From positions 1 to 46,988 of the forward strand of contig JBKBOJ010000016.1 in the NCBI GenBank assembly GCA_046294815.1: DNA of 46,988 nt. Direction: 5' to 3'. This document shows, in pieces, positions 1 through 8,383 of this stretch (within the stretch, counting starts at the first letter, position 1; every line of letters begins with the position of its first letter). Source of the stretch: Pelomonas sp046294815 (GTDB lineage: Bacteria > Pseudomonadota > Gammaproteobacteria > Burkholderiales > Burkholderiaceae_C). The translations under genes and the position numbers were made by a program. The notes beneath the pieces are model-generated. The model did not search any database. It was not told the DNA's origin and saw nothing but the letters and a program-made list of their open reading frames with translations.

Positions 1-431
1 AGCGCCGCGAGGGCATCTTCGCCGGCGTGATGACGCTGGTGCGCAAGCTCGCGCAGAGCGCCGCCATCATGGCCAGCGGCTGGATCATCGACTGGGGCGG
101 CTACATCAAGACCAAGCCCGGAGAGGTGGTCGTGCAGACGCCCGAGGCCATACAGACCGTCACGCTGCTGATGGTGGGCGGCCCGCTGCTGATGCTGGTG
201 CTGGGCGCGCTGGCGTCATGGACGTTCCGCCTCAACGCCAGCACGCATGCCGTGCTGGTGCACGAGGTCGAGCGCCTGCGCCACGGTGCGACCGAGGCCG
301 AGAGCGACGAGAACCGCCGCATCGTCGAAGACCTCACTGGCTGGCGCTACGACCAGCTGTGGGGCCGCGCCAGCGGCCATGCGGCTGACTCCACGCTGCA
401 CACACCCAACAACAGCCCCACACGCCCATGA
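1..431 (+). CDS. GPH/MFS sugar transporter, C-terminal part (5' end outside window)
   Basis: The reading frame is open from the first bases and ends in TGA at 429-431, so only about the last 142 residues are present. It opens with RREGIFAGVMTLVRKLAQS, which resembles the last cytoplasmic loop of glycoside-pentoside-hexuronide (MelB-like) sodium or proton symporters. A hydrophobic helix (about LLMVGGPLLMLVLGALASW) and a charged cytoplasmic tail follow. The predicted role is inner-membrane uptake of a sugar or short oligosaccharide. Being the first visible gene of an RG-I operon, the likely cargo is a rhamnose/galacturonate oligosaccharide, but this is context only. The stop overlaps the next ATG (ATGA, 428-431), so translation is probably coupled. 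Family assignment is fairly sure; substrate is not. Confidence 0.75.
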   Translation, partial: RREGIFAGVMTLVRKLAQSAAIMASGWIIDWGGYIKTKPGEVVVQTPEAIQTVTLLMVGGPLLMLVLGALASWTFRLNASTHAVLVHEVERLRHGATEAESDENRRIVEDLTGWRYDQLWGRASGHAADSTLHTPNNSPTRP

Positions 432-3157
432 CCGACTTCAGCCGCCGCAGCTTCTTCAAGACCGCCGCCCTGCCAGTCGCCGGCTTCGGCGCGCTGGGCG
501 CGACCAGTGCCACCGCCGCGTCCGCGTCGTCGGCCCCGGCCAACGGCACCGACACCGAGGCCTTGCGCTGGCTGGACGGCAGCGCCCCCGCGCTGCCGCT
601 GGGCACCACGCTGGGCCTGCCCTGGCCGCGCGGCCAGCACCGCAAGGACCAGGCCTTCCACGCGCTGGATGCCAAGGGCCAGCCGCTGCCGCTGCAGACC
701 TGGCCGCTGGCCTACTGGCCCGACGGCTCGCTGAAGTGGACCGCCCATGCGCTGCCGGCTGGCGTCGACGCCGGTGCCGCCCCCAGGATCCTGCCCGGCC
801 AGGGCGCCACCGCGGCCGCAGCCCGGGTCAGCGTGACGGAAACGGCCGACACGGTCGAAGTGGAAACCGGCGTCATCCGCGCCACGCTGCCGCGCCGCGG
901 CGCGCAGCTGATCCGCAGCATCACGCGCGACGGCCGCGACATCCTGCGCGCGGCCACGCTGGTTGCGCAGAGCGACGACAAGCCCGATGCACTGCAGGGC
1001 GCCGTCACGCAGACCGCCTTCGAGAGCCGCATCGCCACCCTCAGCATCGAGCAGACCGGCCCCGTGCGGGCCGTCGTCAAGCTCGACGGCCTGCACCGCA
1101 GCGCCGCAGGCCGAGAATGGCTGCCGTTCTCGGTGCGCCTGTACTTCTACGCCGGCGCCGAGTCCGTGCGCGTGATGCACACCTTCGTGTTCGACGGCGA
1201 CGACCAGCGCGACTTCCTGCGCGGCATCGGCCTGCGCTTCGAGGTGCCCCTGCGCGATGCGTTGTACGACCGCCATGTGCGCTTCGCCGGCCAGGACGGC
1301 GGCCTGTGGGCCGAAGGCGTGCGCAACCTGACCGGCCTGCGCCGCGACGCCGGCGCCGCCGTGCGCGAGGCCCAGCTGGCCGGCCGCGCGACGCCGCCGC
1401 TGGAGCAATGGGGGCCGCAGGTGCGCAAGCTGCAACACCGCATTCCCGCCTGGGGCGACTACACGCTCAGCCAGCTCAGCGCCGACGGCTTCCAGATCAA
1501 GAAGCGCACGAAGGCCGGACACGGCTGGATCCCCGCCGCCTTTGGCCAGCGGGCCCCGGGTAGTGGCTACATCGGCGGCGCCAGCGGCGGCGTGGCCTTC
1601 GGCCTGCGCGACTTCTGGCAGAAGCATCCGACGCAGTTGGACATCCGCAACGCGCATACCGATGCGGCCCAGGTCACCGTCTGGATGCACTCGCCCGAGG
1701 CGCCGGCCATGGACCTGCGCTTCTATCACGACGGCCTCGGCATGCAGACCCACGAGCAGGAGCTCGAAGGGCTGGAGATCACCTACGAGGACTACGAGGC
1801 AGGCTTCGGCACGCCAGTCGGCATCGCGCGCAGCAGCGAGATCACGCTGTGGGCGCTGGCCGCGACACCCACGCGCAAGCGCCTGGTGCAGATGGCCGCG
1901 GCGGTGCAGACGCCGGCGCAGCTGGCCGCACATCCGGCGCGCTACCTGCAGGCCGGCGTGTTCGGGCGGCTGTGGAGCCTGCCCGACCGCAGCACCCCCG
2001 CACGGCGCAAGATCGAAGACCGGCTGGACTTCCTGTTCGACTTCTACAAGAACGAAGTCGAACAACGCCGCTGGTACGGCTTCTGGGACTACGGCGACGT
2101 GCGCCACACCTACGACGCCGACCGCCACGAGTGGCGCTACGACGTGGGCGGCTATGCCTGGGACAACTCGGAGCTGTCGCCCGACCTGTGGCTCTGGTAC
2201 AGCTTTCTGCGCACCGGCCGCGCCGACATCTTCCGCTTCGCCGAGGCCATGGTGCGCCACACCAGTGACGTGGACATCTACCACCTGGGCCGCTTCGCCG
2301 GGCTGGGCACGCGGCACAACGTGCAGCACTGGGGCTGCAGCGCCAAGCAGGCGCGCATCTCGACAGCGGCCTACCGGCGCTTCTACTACTACTTGACCGC
2401 CGACGAGCGTGTGGGCGACGTGATGCGCGAAGTGCTGCATGTCGACGCCAAGTTGGACGAGGTGGACCCGGTGCGCAAGATCGCCGGCCGCGTCGACAAG
2501 GGCCCTTGGCCCGCGCGCATCGGCTTCGGCACCGACTGGGGCTCCATCGTCGCCAACACGCTGACCGAATGGGAGCGCACCGGCGACACGCGCTGGCGCG
2601 ACAAGCTGCTGCGCGGCATGAAGGGCATCGCCGCCATGCCCAAGGGCTTCTTCACCGGCAGCGGCGGCTACGAGCCCAGCGGACCCAACGAGGGCGCGCT
2701 CCACAACGTCAGCGGCGACAAGATCAGCGCCAGCCACCTCAGCGCCGTGTTCGGCGCCGTGGAGATGATGGCCGAGCTGCTGGAGCTCATCGACGAGCCG
2801 GCCTTCAAGCAGGCCTGGCTGCAGTACTGCGAGCTCTACAACGCGCCGCGCGAGCAGCAGGTCAAGGCGCTGGGCGCGCCGCACGGCGGCGGCAACGCGC
2901 TGTTCGTGGGTCATTCGCGGCTGACGGCCTTCGCCGCGGCGCACAAGCGCGACGCGGTGCTGGCCCAGCGCGCCTGGAAGGAGTTCTGGAGCGACGACCC
3001 GCGCGGCGTGAAGACGCTCAAGACCACGCGCGTGAACGGGCCGCTGGCGCTGAACCCGGTGGACGAGGCGCCGTGGATCTCGACCAATGACACGGCGCAA
3101 TGGGGCCTGGCGGCCATCCAGAACCTGGCCCTGGTGGGCGAACACCTCAAGGATTGA
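428..3157 (+). CDS. Tat-exported exo-rhamnogalacturonan lyase-like protein (YetA/PL26-like)
   Basis: This 909-residue protein starts with a twin-arginine signal (SRRSFFK at residues 5-11, then a hydrophobic stretch and a TSATA-A cleavage region), so it should be exported folded. The rest resembles the YetA/PcRGLX type: an N-terminal RIFT-barrel-like part (about 40-420), a central beta-sandwich and a C-terminal alpha/alpha-toroid rich in Trp and Tyr (about 530-900). Relatives include PL26 exo-rhamnogalacturonan lyases, which release unsaturated galacturonyl-rhamnose from RG-I ends by beta-elimination. The ATG overlaps the upstream transporter stop by 4 bp, and only one base separates its TGA from the next ATG. 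Coupling to a CE12 esterase and rhamnose genes supports an RG-I role. I recognise the family by overall pattern and cannot point to catalytic residues; it could be a non-lyase member of the fold. Confidence 0.72.
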   Translation: MTDFSRRSFFKTAALPVAGFGALGATSATAASASSAPANGTDTEALRWLDGSAPALPLGTTLGLPWPRGQHRKDQAFHALDAKGQPLPLQTWPLAYWPDGSLKWTAHALPAGVDAGAAPRILPGQGATAAAARVSVTETADTVEVETGVIRATLPRRGAQLIRSITRDGRDILRAATLVAQSDDKPDALQGAVTQTAFESRIATLSIEQTGPVRAVVKLDGLHRSAAGREWLPFSVRLYFYAGAESVRVMHTFVFDGDDQRDFLRGIGLRFEVPLRDALYDRHVRFAGQDGGLWAEGVRNLTGLRRDAGAAVREAQLAGRATPPLEQWGPQVRKLQHRIPAWGDYTLSQLSADGFQIKKRTKAGHGWIPAAFGQRAPGSGYIGGASGGVAFGLRDFWQKHPTQLDIRNAHTDAAQVTVWMHSPEAPAMDLRFYHDGLGMQTHEQELEGLEITYEDYEAGFGTPVGIARSSEITLWALAATPTRKRLVQMAAAVQTPAQLAAHPARYLQAGVFGRLWSLPDRSTPARRKIEDRLDFLFDFYKNEVEQRRWYGFWDYGDVRHTYDADRHEWRYDVGGYAWDNSELSPDLWLWYSFLRTGRADIFRFAEAMVRHTSDVDIYHLGRFAGLGTRHNVQHWGCSAKQARISTAAYRRFYYYLTADERVGDVMREVLHVDAKLDEVDPVRKIAGRVDKGPWPARIGFGTDWGSIVANTLTEWERTGDTRWRDKLLRGMKGIAAMPKGFFTGSGGYEPSGPNEGALHNVSGDKISASHLSAVFGAVEMMAELLELIDEPAFKQAWLQYCELYNAPREQQVKALGAPHGGGNALFVGHSRLTAFAAAHKRDAVLAQRAWKEFWSDDPRGVKTLKTTRVNGPLALNPVDEAPWISTNDTAQWGLAAIQNLALVGEHLKD

Positions 3158-3158
3158 C

Positions 3159-4412
3159 ATGAAGCATCTGCTGCTCGTCGCCGGCTTGCTGGCGGCACCG
3201 ACCTGGGCCCAGCCAACGCTGCGCTTCGCCTTCGACGGCCAGCCTGCCACCGGCGAGCTGGCCGTCACCGCCAGCACCACCTACAGCCGCGAGCGCGGCC
3301 ATGGCTTCGAGGCGGACGACAAGCGCAACGCGGCCGGCCAGCCCTACTTCTTCTCGGTGGACCTGCCCGAGGGCAACTATCGCGTCACCGCGACGCTGGG
3401 TGGCCCCACCGCCAGCGACACGACCGTCAAGGCCGAGCTGCGCCGCCTGATGCTCGACGGCATCAAGCTGCCCGCCGGCCAGACCGAGACGCACAGCTTC
3501 ATCGTCAACGTCCGCACGCCCGACATCGCCGCCGCACCCGGCGTGGCAGCCGGCCGCGTGCAGCTCAAGGAGCGCGAGATCGCCAAAGAGGCCTGGGCCT
3601 GGGACCGCCGGCTGACGCTGGAGATCAACGGTGCGCAGCCCGCGCTGACGCACCTGGAGATCGCGCCGGTCAAGCTGCCCACCGTCTACCTGCTGGGCGA
3701 CTCCACCGTGGCCGACCAGTCCGGCGAGCCCTATGCGAGCTGGGGCCAGATGCTGACCGCGCTGTTCAAGCCCACGGTCGCCGTGGCCAACCATGCCGAG
3801 TCCGGCGAGACCTTGCGCGACTCCCTGGCGCGCCGCCGCCTCGACAAGATCCTGTCCACGCTGCAGCCCGGTGACACGGTGCTGCTGCAGTTCGGCCACA
3901 ACGACCAGAAGCAGCAGAAGGACGGCAGCGGCAACGTCCAGACCTACCAGGCCGAGCTGCGCCAGCATGCCGAGGCCATCCTGGCGCGCGGGGGCGTGCC
4001 GGTGGTCGTGTCGTCGATGGAACGCCGCAACTTCGACCCGGCAGCGGGCAAGCTGCGCCCCAGCCTGGCCGAGTACGCCAACGCCGCACGCGCCGTGGCC
4101 CAGGACATGAAGCTGGCCTTCATCGACCTCAACGCGATGAGCATCCGCTTCTATGCCGCCCTGGGCCCCGAGCGTTCTCAAGCCGCGCATCCGATGAACA
4201 ACGGCAAGCTGGACAACACCCACCACAACAACTACGGCGCCATGCAACTGGCCCGTTTGGTCGCGCTGGGCCTGCGCGAAGCCCAGGTGCCGGTGGCGGC
4301 ACAACTGCGCGACGACCTGGGCGCCATCTCGCCAGACCAGCCGCACCCCCCCGAGCAATTCCGAGTGGCGGTCAGCCCCGGCTTCACCCAACAACGCCCC
4401 CTCGGCGACTGA
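3159..4412 (+). CDS. Rhamnogalacturonan acetylesterase, CE12/SGNH family, with N-terminal beta domain
   Basis: This 417-residue SGNH hydrolase should remove acetyl groups from galacturonate in RG-I so that lyases can act. A signal peptide (MKHLLLVAGLLAAPTWA) predicts export. Residues about 18-170 form a beta-rich accessory domain, and the SGNH domain follows. Block I is GDSTVADQ with nucleophile Ser182, then the SGET glycine segment, then FGHNDQ (block III), and DNTHHN supplies the Asp/His pair near the C-terminus. The start at 3159 gives a clean signal peptide; an in-frame upstream start at 3087 would overlap the previous gene by 71 bp and add an Arg/Trp-rich tail, so it is rejected. The gene lies 1 bp after the exo-lyase-like gene and overlaps the next start by one base (TGATG). 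Confidence 0.85.
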   Translation: MKHLLLVAGLLAAPTWAQPTLRFAFDGQPATGELAVTASTTYSRERGHGFEADDKRNAAGQPYFFSVDLPEGNYRVTATLGGPTASDTTVKAELRRLMLDGIKLPAGQTETHSFIVNVRTPDIAAAPGVAAGRVQLKEREIAKEAWAWDRRLTLEINGAQPALTHLEIAPVKLPTVYLLGDSTVADQSGEPYASWGQMLTALFKPTVAVANHAESGETLRDSLARRRLDKILSTLQPGDTVLLQFGHNDQKQQKDGSGNVQTYQAELRQHAEAILARGGVPVVVSSMERRNFDPAAGKLRPSLAEYANAARAVAQDMKLAFIDLNAMSIRFYAALGPERSQAAHPMNNGKLDNTHHNNYGAMQLARLVALGLREAQVPVAAQLRDDLGAISPDQPHPPEQFRVAVSPGFTQQRPLGD

Positions 4413-5650
4413 TGAACTCTCACCTGCTAGCGGTGGCACTGTGCTGCGCCGCCCTCTTCCACACTCCCGTCACAAGCGCCGCGCCGCCCAAGCCCGCGCT
4501 GGTCGCCGGTTTCTCCACCGCGCGCCTGCAGCGGCTGGACGCGGTCATCCAGGATGAGATCGCGCGCCAGCAGCTCGCCGGCTGCGTGATGGTCGTCATG
4601 CGCGACGGCAAGCCGGTGGTCTTCAAGGCCTACGGGCACCAGGACATCGAGGCCGGCAAGCCCATGCGCACAGACACCATCTTCCGCATCGCGTCCATGA
4701 CCAAGGCGCTGACCTCGGTGGCCGTGATGATGTTGTACGAGGAGGGGCGCTTCCAGCTCAAGGATCCGGTGGCCAGATTTCTGCCGGCCTTCGCCAACCT
4801 GCAGGTGGCTTTGCCCCAGGGCGGCACCGAAAAGGCGCGCCGCCCGCTGACCATCCACGACCTGCTGACCCACACCGCCGGCATGAGCTACGGCGCCGGC
4901 CCGGCCAAGGCCGCCTACGAGGCGGCTGGCATGAAGGACTGGTACCTGGTCGGGCACGACGAGACGCTGGCCCTATGGACCGACCGCCTCGCCGCACTGC
5001 CGCTGCAAGCCCAGCCCGGCGAGCAGTTCACCTATGGCTTTGCGACCGACGTGCTGGGGCGGCTCGTCGAAGTGGTGTCGGGCCTGCCGCTGGATCAGTT
5101 CATCAAGACGCGCATCACCGATCCGCTGCGCATGCCCGACACGCACTTCTTCCTGCCGCCCGAGAAGGTCGGCCGGCTGGCCAACGTCTATGGCCTGGAA
5201 GGCGGCCGGCTCCAGCTCGTGGAGACGCCCGCCAAGAGCGACTTCGTCCACGGCCCGCGCAAGCTGTTCTCCGGCGGCGCCGGCCTGCTGTCCACGGCGG
5301 GTGACTACGCGCGCTTCCTACAGATGCTGCTGAACCAGGGTGAACTCGACGGCGTGCGGCTGCTGGCCCCCAAGACCGTGGCACTGATGACGGCCAACCA
5401 CCTGGGCGACAAGTACCGCGGCGATGCGGACGGCTTTGGCCTGGGCTTCTGGGTCAACGTGAAGACCGGCGGCTTCAAGGAGCTGGGCAGCGACGGCGCC
5501 TTCGGCTGGGGCAGCGCCTACTTCCCGCAGTACACGGTGGACCCCAAGGAGCGCCTGGTGATCCTGCTGATGACGCAGCTGCGCCCGGCCGGCGGCTCCA
5601 CGCTGAACTTCCGGGTGCGCAACCTGACCTACCAGGCGCTCATCAAATAG
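4412..5650 (+). CDS. Exported serine hydrolase of the beta-lactamase/family VIII esterase fold
   Basis: This 412-residue protein begins with a signal peptide (MNSHLLAVALCCAALFHTPVTSA). It carries the class C beta-lactamase/penicillin-binding-protein active site: Ser95-Met-Thr-Lys98 (SxxK) and Tyr208-Gly-Phe in the second motif position (YxN/YxS in relatives). Such proteins include family VIII esterases as well as DD-peptidases and beta-lactamases. Last in a run of four tightly coupled genes beside an acetylesterase, an esterase acting on acyl-decorated oligosaccharides is more likely than antibiotic resistance; this is inference. The start overlaps the previous stop by one base. About 195 bp of non-coding DNA follow before the next gene, so the operon probably ends here. 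Confidence 0.8.
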   Translation: MNSHLLAVALCCAALFHTPVTSAAPPKPALVAGFSTARLQRLDAVIQDEIARQQLAGCVMVVMRDGKPVVFKAYGHQDIEAGKPMRTDTIFRIASMTKALTSVAVMMLYEEGRFQLKDPVARFLPAFANLQVALPQGGTEKARRPLTIHDLLTHTAGMSYGAGPAKAAYEAAGMKDWYLVGHDETLALWTDRLAALPLQAQPGEQFTYGFATDVLGRLVEVVSGLPLDQFIKTRITDPLRMPDTHFFLPPEKVGRLANVYGLEGGRLQLVETPAKSDFVHGPRKLFSGGAGLLSTAGDYARFLQMLLNQGELDGVRLLAPKTVALMTANHLGDKYRGDADGFGLGFWVNVKTGGFKELGSDGAFGWGSAYFPQYTVDPKERLVILLMTQLRPAGGSTLNFRVRNLTYQALIK

Positions 5651-5733
5651 GCCCCGCGAGCCGCCAGCCATCAGCTTTGCGCACAGCGCTATCCATCGCT
5701 GGCATAGCGGCACACAGCGTCGCCGTACCTGCA

Positions 5734-5753
5734 TCAAACGCTCATGCGGTTGA
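5734..5753. promoter_or_regulatory. Candidate operator upstream of the PL4 lyase
   Basis: A near-perfect inverted repeat lies 92 bp before the lyase start: TCAAACGC (5734-5741), spacer TCAT, GCGGTTGA (5746-5753), with one mismatch between arms. Its segment AAACGCTCA (5736-5744) is identical to the core of the perfect palindrome between the DeoR repressor and the rhamnose operon (10887-10918). Binding by the DeoR protein is inferred; no other site between 5651 and 5844 stands out apart from a good ribosome binding site at 5835-5839. Confidence 0.4.
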
Positions 5754-5844
5754 CCGCACAGCACGGTCATGTCTCCCTAGAGTCCGCCGCCACGGACGGG
5801 CCATCGCCACGTCTCGTGAACAACGACACGGAACAGGAGACATC

Positions 5845-7665
5845 ATGAACACCACAAGTTCGCCCTGGGCGCGCTGGCTGGCGGCAGGGCTGCTCGCCGC
5901 ATCGGCACCGGCAGCGCTGGCCGCCTTCAGCATCACCACCGTCCATGACGGCAACAACCCGGCGCGGCCGCAGTACATCATCGACACCGATGGCGGCCTG
6001 GTGTTCAAGGTGCGCGGCTACGACAGCAGCAGCACCACTGCCATCGGCGACCTCTCCAGCATGGTCTACAAGGGCGTGGAGTACGCCGACCCGGCGCGCG
6101 GCACGCAGCTCAACTCCGGCGCCGACTGGCTCTACAACGGCGTCAGCGCCGTGGGCCTGAAGGTCGAAGCCGTCAGCGCCAGCGGCGCGGTCACACCGGC
6201 CTCCACCGTCAACGGCGGCGTCGTCAACGCCAGCGACTACATCCGCGTCACGCTGACCGTCAACAGCCTCAAGGGCGGGGTGCTGACGCACTACTACTTC
6301 GTCAAGCGCGGCGAGTCCAATATCCACATGGGCACGCATTTCACCGAGCAGCCCGACGTGCATGGCCTGGTGCGCTTCATCGCGCGCATTCCCATCAGCA
6401 AGCTGCCCAACGGCGGCCCGCCCCAGGCCGCCGGCGGCCTGATCGCCTACGGCGGGCAGAGCTACTGGGCGGAAGATTTGCGCGGCACCAGCGGCGCCAT
6501 CGAGGCCAGCGACGTGTTCGGCTTTGCGAGCACCGACCCGCGCTATGGCCAGAGCCGCTCCAAGCACTACTCCAATCGCCGGCTCAAGGACTGGGAGTTC
6601 ATCGGCGGCACCGGCCCCGGCGTGGGCATCTGGTTCTGGCGCGACAACCACGAGGGCGGCTCGGGCGGCCCCTTCTACCGCAGCCTGCTGCAGCAGATCA
6701 CCAGCACGCACAACGAGCTGACCTACATGGTCAATTACGGCGAGGCGCAGACGGAGCCCTTCCGGCTCAACGTGCTGAACACCTACACGATGATCTTCAA
6801 CGACGGCACGGCGCCGACGGCGAGGCCCGACACCAGCTGGTACGGCCAGCTGGGCCTGGTGGGCTATGTGCCACCGGCCGGACGCGGCGCGGTCAGCGTG
6901 GCCGGCCTGACCGGCCGCGTCGCCGGCGTGTCCTACACGGTGGGCTTCGCCAACGCCCAGGCCCAGTACTGGGTGGACGCGGACCCCGTGGACGGCCACT
7001 TCACCGCCACCGGCATGCTGCCGGGCACCTACACGATGACGGTCTACAAGGGCGAGCTGGCCGTGCAGACCCTGCCCGTCACCGTGACCGCCAACGCCAC
7101 CTACGCGCTGAACCCCGTGGCCATCACGGCAGACCCCGAGGCCACGCCGGCGCTGTGGCGCATCGGCCGCTGGGACGGCACACCGCAGGAGTTCATCAAC
7201 GGCGACAAGCTGACCTTCATGCACCCCAGCGACGTGCGCATGGCCGCGTGGAACGTCGGGCCCTACGTCGTGGGCCAGTCCACGCCCGCGCTGCACTGGC
7301 CTGCCTGCCAGTGGAAGGACGTGAACAACGGTCTGCAGGTGCGCTTCACGCTCAAGCGCGGCCAGAACACCGCGCCGCTGCGGCTGCGTGTGGGCATCAC
7401 GGCCGACTACAACAGCGCCCGCCCGCAGGTCACCGTCAACAGCTGGAGCTCGGCCATCCCGCCGGCGCCGCCCAAGGTGTCGCGCAACATGACCGTGGGC
7501 ACCTACCGCGGCTTCAACCGCACCTACAGCTTCGACATCCCCGCCAGCCAGCTGGTCGTGGGCACCAACGTGCTGACCATCTACACCGTCAGCGGCACGG
7601 CGGGCGCGCGCTTCCTGAGCCCGTCGCTGTCCTTCGACGCCATCGACCTCGTCGCCGCGAACTGA
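5845..7665 (+). CDS. Secreted rhamnogalacturonan endolyase, PL4-like
   Basis: The 606-residue product has a signal peptide (ends ALA-AFSITT) and the three-part layout of PL4 rhamnogalacturonan lyases: a large beta-sandwich lyase domain (about 28-330), a small fibronectin-like domain (about 350-430, GTYTMTVYKGELAVQT) and a C-terminal jelly-roll carbohydrate-binding-like domain (about 440-606, starting ALWRIGRWDG). PL4 enzymes cut the RG-I backbone between rhamnose and galacturonate by beta-elimination. The start at 5845 follows GGAGA by a normal distance and gives the signal peptide; an upstream in-frame ATG at 5677 adds a low-complexity tail and is rejected. The gene has its own leader with a candidate operator at 5734-5753. 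It likely acts outside the cell or at the outer surface. Confidence 0.85.
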   Translation: MNTTSSPWARWLAAGLLAASAPAALAAFSITTVHDGNNPARPQYIIDTDGGLVFKVRGYDSSSTTAIGDLSSMVYKGVEYADPARGTQLNSGADWLYNGVSAVGLKVEAVSASGAVTPASTVNGGVVNASDYIRVTLTVNSLKGGVLTHYYFVKRGESNIHMGTHFTEQPDVHGLVRFIARIPISKLPNGGPPQAAGGLIAYGGQSYWAEDLRGTSGAIEASDVFGFASTDPRYGQSRSKHYSNRRLKDWEFIGGTGPGVGIWFWRDNHEGGSGGPFYRSLLQQITSTHNELTYMVNYGEAQTEPFRLNVLNTYTMIFNDGTAPTARPDTSWYGQLGLVGYVPPAGRGAVSVAGLTGRVAGVSYTVGFANAQAQYWVDADPVDGHFTATGMLPGTYTMTVYKGELAVQTLPVTVTANATYALNPVAITADPEATPALWRIGRWDGTPQEFINGDKLTFMHPSDVRMAAWNVGPYVVGQSTPALHWPACQWKDVNNGLQVRFTLKRGQNTAPLRLRVGITADYNSARPQVTVNSWSSAIPPAPPKVSRNMTVGTYRGFNRTYSFDIPASQLVVGTNVLTIYTVSGTAGARFLSPSLSFDAIDLVAAN

Positions 7666-7711
7666 GGCCCCTCGTCCAGCCCGCCCCACAAGCACCTTCC
7701 ATCCAGACGCC

Positions 7712-8374
7712 ATGCAAACCAAGCTCATCCCGCTGCTCGCCGCGCTGCTCGCGGCACCGGCCCTGGCGGCCGTCGTGCAGACCACCGGCAGCGGCAGCGC
7801 CACGCCCGCGGCGCCCCATTTGACCTTTGCCGCCGACTTCGAGGCCAACACCCACCTGGACAGTCCCTGGAGCGAAGGCGGCCTGCGCTTCAGCCACACG
7901 GGCCTGGCCAATGACAACGGCGGCTGCGGCTATGCCGGCGAGTTCTGCGTCGACCTGCCCGCTGGCCAGGTCTACAGCGAGTCCTTCAGCGGCAACTACT
8001 TCGCGGCCGCGGGCAGCAACGCCTACTTGTCCATCCGCACCGAGGGCCCGCGGCTGCACGGCATCGAGTTCGCCGTGGACTCGGGCTTCCTTGACATCCA
8101 CCTGCTGTGGCAGACCTGGCTGGACGGCGTGCTGACCGGCAGCGGCAAGCTGTCGCTGGGCAGCGCCGGCATCGGCGGCGTGCTGGGGTTCAGCGATGCG
8201 GCCGGCTTCACGGAGGTGCGGGTCTTCGCCTTCGACAGCGCCACCGACAACAGCGGCTACAGCGCGCCGGCCATCGACAGCGTGCGGGCCTTCACCATCC
8301 CCGAGCCGGGATCCCTGGCGCTGGCTGCGCTGGCTGGCCTGGGGCTGCTGGGCGCGCGGCGACGCCGCGGCTGA
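7712..8374 (+). CDS. PEP-CTERM sorting-domain protein
   Basis: This 220-residue protein has an N-terminal signal peptide (MQTKLIPLLAALLAAPALA) and a textbook PEP-CTERM tail: PEPGS, a hydrophobic helix (about LALAALAGLGLLGA) and a closing RRRR cluster. Exosortases recognise such tails, and the proteins are linked with exopolysaccharide or the cell envelope. The middle (about 20-195) is a Gly/Ser-rich beta-type domain with two Cys in the CGYAGEFC segment. I do not recognise its function; it could bind carbohydrate or be structural. It begins 46 bp after the PL4 gene on the same strand and may be cotranscribed. It ends 9 bp from the convergent kinase gene, leaving no room for a separate terminator. 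Confidence 0.85.
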   Translation: MQTKLIPLLAALLAAPALAAVVQTTGSGSATPAAPHLTFAADFEANTHLDSPWSEGGLRFSHTGLANDNGGCGYAGEFCVDLPAGQVYSESFSGNYFAAAGSNAYLSIRTEGPRLHGIEFAVDSGFLDIHLLWQTWLDGVLTGSGKLSLGSAGIGGVLGFSDAAGFTEVRVFAFDSATDNSGYSAPAIDSVRAFTIPEPGSLALAALAGLGLLGARRRRG

Positions 8375-8383
8375 GCCGTGTCG

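Noticed and set aside
347..3280. Long minus-strand open frame (977 residues) opposite the exo-lyase-like gene
   Set aside because: Composition is Arg/Ala/Gly/Val-rich without motifs, and the plus strand holds a Tat-signal protein with clear domain pattern. High GC produces long antisense frames.
4412..5650. Antibiotic-resistance beta-lactamase
   Set aside because: The SxxK fold is shared by many esterases and peptidases. The operon context is pectin deacetylation, and nothing specific points to beta-lactam hydrolysis.
5767..7917. Minus-strand open frame of 716 residues opposite PL4
   Set aside because: No motif or leader, and it crosses two plausible plus-strand genes and their ribosome binding sites.
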